Shown here in pieces: positions 56,547 to 61,918 of a DNA stretch of 61,918 nt (within the stretch, counting starts at the first letter, position 1; each line of letters begins with the position of its first letter). This DNA comes from Branchiostoma floridae (taxonomy: Eukaryota > Chordata > Leptocardii > Amphioxiformes > Branchiostomatidae). The notes under the pieces were generated by a model. It ran no database searches and was not told the origin of the DNA. It saw nothing but the letters and a program-made list of their open reading frames with translations. The DNA is taken from the NCBI RefSeq assembly GCF_000003815.2, contig NC_049985.1, positions 15,469,207 through 15,531,124 of the forward strand, in the 5' to 3' direction. A program made the position numbers and the translations under genes.

Positions 56547-58978
56547 TTATTGTGCCATGTACTTGAGCATCTTTTGGAAGGGGTCTAGTCCCTCGTCAGG
56601 GTACTCGTCATGCCCACAGCACTTCTTGTGTCCGACAGACCAGTGTTGCATCTGACAGTCACGGCTGCAGTAGCGGGTCAGCTTGCACCGGCCACACAGC
56701 TTCATGGATTTCCTGTAAAAGACCACACGACAACAGGTAAGCAAGCTATTCAGTGACTCTTTCAAGTTCAGAAAAAGTTTCCTCTTGTGGGCTATAAAGA
56801 ACATAAATTCTTTGGATGAATAACAACCTTATACGATAATTAAGTATAGCAGGTTTCTAACAACGTCAAGAAAGACAACAAAGCCAAAACCTACCTGTAG
56901 CCGGGTTTGCCACATGCAGGGTTGCAGCATCTCAACAGCTTGGACTTGATCGCCTCTTGTATCAGCTTCAAACACTCTTTGCTTCCACGGCTTCCGAATG
57001 CTGCCCCCATCTCTGAGTATCTAGAGGAATATGTGACTCACATAAGGAACTAGGCAATACAGACAATAGTTTGCTATATGACAGACAGACGGTCTAAAAG
57101 AACGCTACTCTACTCGAAAAAGTTCCAAGTGATGGTTGGCGGTACAAGAGACCCAGTAACAAAAGAAATTACAAGCAAAGGTGTATTATGAGCAAAAAAG
57201 ACTTAACTTAAGTTAAGGCCTGCTATGGAGGCTACAAGCGATGTATGGTTTTATGACATCAGTTTTCTGTTGTTGTTGGAGCAGTATAAAATATACAGCA
57301 TGCACACACGCACATGCAGATACACATACACACACACACACACACAGAGACATGTGACACACTCTGAGAGAAAGCCACATACTAAATGTCAAGAAAGAGA
57401 GAGACAGAGAGACACTACATTTGGGCAAAGAAGGTACTATTACTAAGCCGGTAGCTTAGATTAGGACAGGGCTCTAGCCAGCGTCCGTTTTTCCATCAAT
57501 TGACAGTTGGGGACGCCGTCCACGGCCGTAAAAGCCACACTGTTTGTGTTGCTATTGTTATGATTGTTGACAATGTGTGTCGGTGCCCTTTCGCATACGA
57601 TAATCTCATTAAAACCCGTTTTTCAAGGTCTCAGTTCAGTCTCTCTTTAACTCCTGAAATAGTGTTTTCGCGACAATGGGAATTGGCTGACGGAAAAAAA
57701 TTCAAGCTGGCTAGAGCCCTGGATTAGGAAGTCTGTCAGCATAAGAATCAATCACTCATTCTAGCTGAGATATATACTAAAAGAATACAACACTTACCTC
57801 AGGGCTACCTGATGATCACCGTCGGTCAAATCAGGCCTTGCTCCAAGCTCAATCAGTCGCCGAGCTGTGTCGACTTTTCTGTAGATGCACGCGGTCATGA
57901 GTGGCGTGTACTGGAAGCCGTCCCGTATGTCTAACGTTGCACCATGCTGCACCAGCAAGTCCACTATTTCTGTATTCCCTACGCGTGGACAGAATTTGCG
58001 ACAAAAGACATACAACGTGTCATCACCTCCCTTACACAAAGCAAACAAATAGACAATGTATTATTACTTCTCACCGGCATTGCTTTACAACACCAAAATC
58101 TGATTAAAGTTTTTAAAACGTCAAAGATTATTGCAATTTTCTTTATTCGCTCTTTTCAGTTCCTTTGCGGAACTGAAAATTGATCTACCTTGGGTCGCAG
58201 CCATATGAAGAGGGGCATATGAACCCCTAGATCTCTTCACCACGGACGCCCCCTTGCGGAGCAGCAGTCTCACGATGTCAACATGTCCGAAGCGGGAAGC
58301 GATGAACAATGCTGTGCCACTGCTGGTGATCTCGGTGTCCGGCTTGTCGAAGTCAATGTCCGCACCTGTGTTTGGTGTTCCGCGATTGGGTTTACAGTTT
58401 ATTTTTTTTAGTAGAACAAATGAGGTTTCATATCTACGGTGATTTTGTTTAATAGGAGATCCTATTCTCCAACTCCAAGCGCGGGGTCATGATTTTTACC
58501 GGCTCGCTCCTCTAAAGAAAATCTTGACCACTACTAGTAAATTTTTATCAAAATATGCTTGGAGAATAATCCTAGCTGTGCACAGATGCCAGTCGATAGT
58601 AGGCTCAGCTGAGTGGGTGATTTGTTGCACCTCCTTGGTGGCAGGAAACGCTAGTAACCGTATAATTGAGTCCAGACCAGACAAACAAGAAGAAGCCTTT
58701 GCTGTCAAAAGCTCTCAAACTCAAGGGCTTGGCAAATGCCTAAAAAAACGTCAAAAGCGAACTGGGGGCCCAACAGCGTGGAGAGTATAGATGATTTTGC
58801 TGGAGACACCGACCGACGAAAGGATATCGATGCACCATGTGCGAAAGTGCTACACGTATTTGGTAGATCATGAGAATAAGATTTTGTTCGACTTACCAGC
58901 TTCCAAAGCTGCCTTCACGCCTTCAAGCGAGCCTTTCTCAGCAGCATACAACAGAAGTTTATTGGCCTGTTCCGACAT
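56547..58978 (-). CDS. AM8: ankyrin-repeat/MYND zinc-finger protein, 5 exons, 243 aa
   Basis: Minus-strand exons are 58897-58978, 58189-58365, 57798-57978, 56895-57020 and 56547-56712, giving 732 nt in one frame. Exon 1 reads MSEQANKLLLYAAEKGSLEG. Exon 2 is the shortest in the array because the loop is reduced (GADIDFDKPDTEITSSGTAL), then HVDIVRLLLRKGASVVKRS. Exon 3 carries TEIVDLLVQHGATLDIRDGF and ends GDHQVALR. The MYND finger (about residues 177-224) uses RCCNPACGKPGYR and LCGRCKLTRYCSRDCQMQHW. The tail is only about 20 residues (DPFQKMLKYMAQ). Intron 3 has a GT donor and contains a 255-bp hAT element. It is head-to-head with AM9, 848 bp apart. Confidence 0.88.
57467..57721. mobile_element. 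255-bp non-autonomous hAT element
   Basis: The termini CAGGGCTCTAGCCAGC and GCTGGCTAGAGCCCTG are perfect 16-bp inverted repeats, and GATTAGGA (8 bp) is duplicated exactly on both sides (57459-57466, 57722-57729). Both features are diagnostic of the hAT superfamily. It lies in AM8 intron 3, with no transposase. Confidence 0.9.
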
Positions 58979-59057
58979 TTTGTAAGGACCGTCGACCGTC
59001 GTTGTTTACACCACGACCTGGTTGACACCTATCGCGAGTGCTGTCAGGCTGTTTTGT

Positions 59058-59083
59058 CACGTGGGCTGTTATCTTGTCACATG
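59058..59083 (-). promoter_or_regulatory. AM8 promoter E-box pair
   Basis: CACGTG at 59058-59063 and a decayed CACATG exactly 20 bp further at 59078-59083, 80-105 bp upstream of the AM8 ATG, in the 848-bp spacer shared with AM9. Confidence 0.6.
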
Positions 59084-59599
59084 GGAGGGGGGGGGGGGGC
59101 TTACCCAAATATAAAACAATGCTTTAAGCCATTAGAAAGCCTTTCTTGGTGGCTTTTTACATTAAACATGGGTCATTTTTTTAATACTGCAGTAGGAGAA
59201 ATCCTGCATTTGATGAATCATTCGTAAACAAAATGACTTTTATCCATTTCGAGGGTAATTGCAACCCCCATAAGATAGTGGAATCGTCAGCAGATAGCTG
59301 TTTTGAGCCTACAGGACCGATCCAATGGCTCCATTTACGGGGTATATCTGCAGACTGGCTAGAAACTCTTGCAAAAGCGTTTGATGAGAGTGGACAGAGT
59401 GGGTTAACATTTGAGTGTGTGGTTTGAAGTTTTAATTCTTCTTATAATGACACATTTGTATCCCTCATTTTCCCATAGGTTCAACGCGTAAAATGTATTT
59501 CACTGGGTAACTCTGTTGTCCCCCCGGACCCGTGCGCGAGTATTAAGATACCAGCCAAACGCGATACTCACACACCCAGACGCCCGGATCATAGCTATA

Positions 59600-59615
59600 T
59601 CTTCGCATATTTGTG
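59600..59615 (+). promoter_or_regulatory. Upstream CAAATATGCGAAGA block, AM9
   Basis: Plus-strand TCTTCGCATATTTGTG, the complement of the block, about 211-226 bp upstream of the AM9 ATG. Near the gene, ACGTTCTCATGCTGTTCATG (59727-59746) matches the complement of the GAGAACGTAAA module. Confidence 0.55.
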
Positions 59616-59825
59616 CATCAATGACTAAAAACAAATAAAAAACATATATGAAAACAATTATAATCATCTACAAAATGCTGTAGCGATATAAAACTAGCTT
59701 TTTGATACTTCTCTTCTAAACATTTACGTTCTCATGCTGTTCATGTGACAAGAGCTCAGGTGACAAAACAGAACTTTCGAACGTACAAAAAGTGTCCGAC
59801 AGCGATAGTTCTTTAATAATACAGA

Positions 59826-61918
59826 ATGGCGGAAAATGTGAATGAATTTCTGTTGTATGCGGCTGAGAACGACTCACTTGAAGGCGTTGGAGCGGCACTG
59901 GAAGCTGGTAAGTCGAACCAAGTCAACAACTGTAGGCATTTTAATAGTTCATGCATGCTGGATCCGGAATCGCTTGATATACGACCCCGTCCCAAATCTC
60001 AAATGTTTATCAGAAGCGGGTCTAACTCAGGGCCTGCTGTAGCATGCTCCTTGGGGGCATGTTGGCCCTAGAGCCGAGGAGTTAAGATGTAAGAGCCCTG
60101 GAAACAGCCTGGCAATCAGGGTCAAACCAAGGGGCCCGCTGTAGAATTTCCTTCGGGGCATGTTGGTCCTAGAGCCGAGGGGTTGGCCTGAAACGTGACT
60201 GGCATCCAGGCTTGTGTATAATCAAGGAATAACGTCCTTGGTATAGTAAATGATCAGTTTTTTTCTGATTATTTGCCTGGGTTGGTTACGGGTTACGCAA
60301 TTACGCACATCTTTACCATTGTTGTTTTACTTCACAAGTGCTGTTTACATTGTCAATCAAGGACTTGCANNNNNNNNNNNNNNNNNNNNNNNNNNNNNNN
60401 NNNNNNNNNNNNNNNNNNNNNNNNNNNNNNNNNNNNNNNNNNNNNNNNNNNNNNNNNNNNNNNNNNNNNTGCGAGAGTTAGCAGAAAGTGGCTATCGAGG
60501 GCCACTTTTCTCTTTGTTATATCAAGGTTTGTATCTTCAGGCCCCATGGCGCCTTCTAGTGCTTCACACACTGCTGGGAATAACATCCTCAGGGTAATAG
60601 ATCACTTCTATAACTTTTTATCTGAACTAGCGTGCTGATCACTGCAGAGCTCAGAAAACTTTGCCATGCGGTTGCCACTAATCATATACTACTGTACATT
60701 TTGCAAATAGTCTCCAAGCAGACCCTACGGTGCCTTAGAAATAGTATCAAAGCTGGCAAAGGAGTATAGCCGGCCAAAGGGAGATAGCTGGCTAAGGGAG
60801 TCAAACGGGCACCTGGTGCCGGTATACCAAGTCCCTGGCCAGCTTTGATACTGTTTCTAAGGCACCGTAGGGTCTCTTGGAGACTATTTGTACTAGTATT
60901 ATTAGTATTTGTTTGACCACAACTGTTTGGTAAAACCCCCTTGTGTAGCCTGGGTACCACTCGCTACCTTAAAAAAATAGGGTATCAAGTGCATGGAACC
61001 TTGTCGGTACTCTTCAAGCAGAGGTTAGGCTCCGGCTATTTTGTCATTTTTCTTGAAGTACGCCAGCTAGACACAGCAAGATAAAATAAAAAAATAGAAA
61101 GCCCGATAAAAACGACTAAAAAAACGTTAAAAAAAACAGCCGAAGCCTAACCTCTGCTTGGAGAGTACCCTGCCGGTAAAACTAGGTTGGTACCCACACT
61201 CTTGTGCTGGCTTCCTTGTAAAATAATATCAAGGTATTGATCATGAAATTTTGCTCGTGTTATTCATTTTCCTTATTCATGGTTCACAAAACGCAGGTGC
61301 AGACATTGACTTTGACCAACTGGAGAGCTGGAGGCCAGGCAATGAAGCAAACTTACCACCATGCACACCTTTGTTCATTGCTTGCCTCCAGGGGCATGTG
61401 GACATAGTGAGACTGCTGCTCCGCAAGGGGGCGTCTTTAGTGAAGAGAACCATGGGGGGAATGGTTCCCCTTCATCAAGCTGCGTCCAATGGTATGTTAC
61501 TTCATAACAAATACTTGTCTGTTAATAAATAGTGTTACACGCTGATCGAAGTGCAGATTTGTATTTTCATTGCAAATGTTCACAGAGAACCATCAGCTGT
61601 CGGGCGAACCTTCCCGCGGTCGGGCTGGTACCTCGGATGATACGGAATACACCATGTTGTATTCTATATTTATCACCCGGACCGGGACACCCATATCGAA
61701 AGTTGTTGCAGCCTAGGTATGACATAAAAACCAATACCAAAAATGCAAATGTAAAACCGATTTGCATGATTTATACAAACACATGGCAAAACAACTTAAT
61801 CATGAATGATGGGAACTTCATATTTGCGATATATGTTAGTACATCTACATTGATTTGTTTGCATTTTGCTTTGTGAACTGCATTTTTCTTGATATGTATT
61901 TCTTGTGTCTCCAATCCA
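59826..61918 (+). CDS. AM9: ankyrin-repeat/MYND family gene, partial (exons 1-2), cut by the window edge
   Basis: Plus-strand exons 59826-59907 and 61297-61491 give 92 codons in frame. Exon 1 reads MAENVNEFLLYAAENDSLEG. Exon 2 reads GADIDFDQLESWRPGNEANL, then GHVDIVRLLLRKGASLVKR, then VPLHQAASNG and a GTATGT donor. The window ends in GATATGTATTTCTTGTGTCT, which is the sequence found just ahead of exon 3 in the other copies (for example TGTATTTCTTGTGTCACAAA at AM2), so exon 3 should start within a few tens of bases beyond the edge. The MYND exons are not in view. Intron 1 holds a 100-base gap, a family 2 MITE and a family 1 MITE. Confidence 0.82.
60370..60469. other. Assembly gap, 100 N
   Basis: Run of N in AM9 intron 1. 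Confidence 1.
60710..60884. mobile_element. MITE family 2, best full-length copy
   Basis: GTCTCCAAGCAGACCCTACG and CGTAGGGTCTCTTGGAGAC are inverted, with TA on both sides. The arms continue through GGTGCCTTAGAAATAGTATC and its complement. It lies in AM9 intron 1. Confidence 0.85.
61010..61165. mobile_element. MITE family 1 copy
   Basis: CTCTTCAAGCAGAGGTTAGG and CCTAACCTCTGCTTGGAGAG, with TA on both sides, in AM9 intron 1. Confidence 0.85.

Noticed and set aside
1-61918. A CRISPR array or bacterial-type operon
   Set aside because: The tandem repeats have no spacer structure, genes are intron-containing and no bacterial signals are seen. This is animal DNA.

Overview
The window looks like a piece of an invertebrate deuterostome genome, most likely amphioxus (Branchiostoma). 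The genes have five exons with GT-AG or GC-AG introns. The introns and flanks are packed with TA-flanked foldback MITEs, hAT-like miniature elements, a tRNA-derived SINE, a 5'-truncated non-LTR retrotransposon, microsatellites and satellite arrays. Seven runs of N mark assembly gaps. The species assignment is an inference from gene and repeat style, not a database match.

The core of the window (5.7 kb to the right edge) is a tandem array of nine paralogous genes, called AM1 to AM9 here. Each encodes a small ankyrin-repeat plus MYND zinc-finger protein of about 243-288 residues. Orientations are AM1-, AM2-, AM3-, AM4+, AM5-, AM6-, AM7-, AM8-, AM9+ (AM9 is cut by the right edge). Every complete copy has the same architecture: exon 1 (start plus a first ankyrin-like helix pair), exon 2 (ankyrin repeats, starting GADIxx), exon 3 (xTEIVDLLVQHGAT ankyrin repeat), exon 4 (variable linker plus the first MYND zinc ligands, RCCNPxCGK) and exon 5 (rest of the MYND finger plus a hypervariable tail). 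Intron phases are 1, 1, 2, 2. I assembled all exons by hand; every reading frame closes at a stop with no internal stop, so eight copies appear intact. AM3/AM4 and AM8/AM9 are head-to-head pairs that may share promoters; AM4/AM5 are tail-to-tail.

Left of the array are a 206-bp satellite (1-1680), a quiet stretch (1680-4680) and the retrotransposon remnant (4681-5325). Between AM4 and AM5 (30-34 kb) lie an assembly gap, one coding-like exon that I cannot place, and a foldback element carrying an 11-copy 60-bp tandem array. Between AM6 and AM7 a 5.44-kb DNA element (43168-48607) has jumped into the AM6 promoter. It has 35-bp terminal inverted repeats and a perfect 9-bp target duplication, and the matching empty site can be read in the AM7 promoter.

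The genes share regulatory sequence as well as coding sequence. A double E-box (CACGTG) at exactly 20-bp spacing sits about 75-120 bp upstream of most start codons, a CAAATATGCGAAGA block sits 215-290 bp upstream, and a conserved block lies in intron 1. Five of the eight complete copies use a GC rather than GT donor at intron 3. The MYND exon is almost invariant at the nucleotide level, whereas one ankyrin loop and the C-terminal tail vary in sequence and length. What the array does is not shown by the sequence. A constant effector finger combined with a varying ankyrin surface would suit a family of partner-recognition adaptors, but that is inference.
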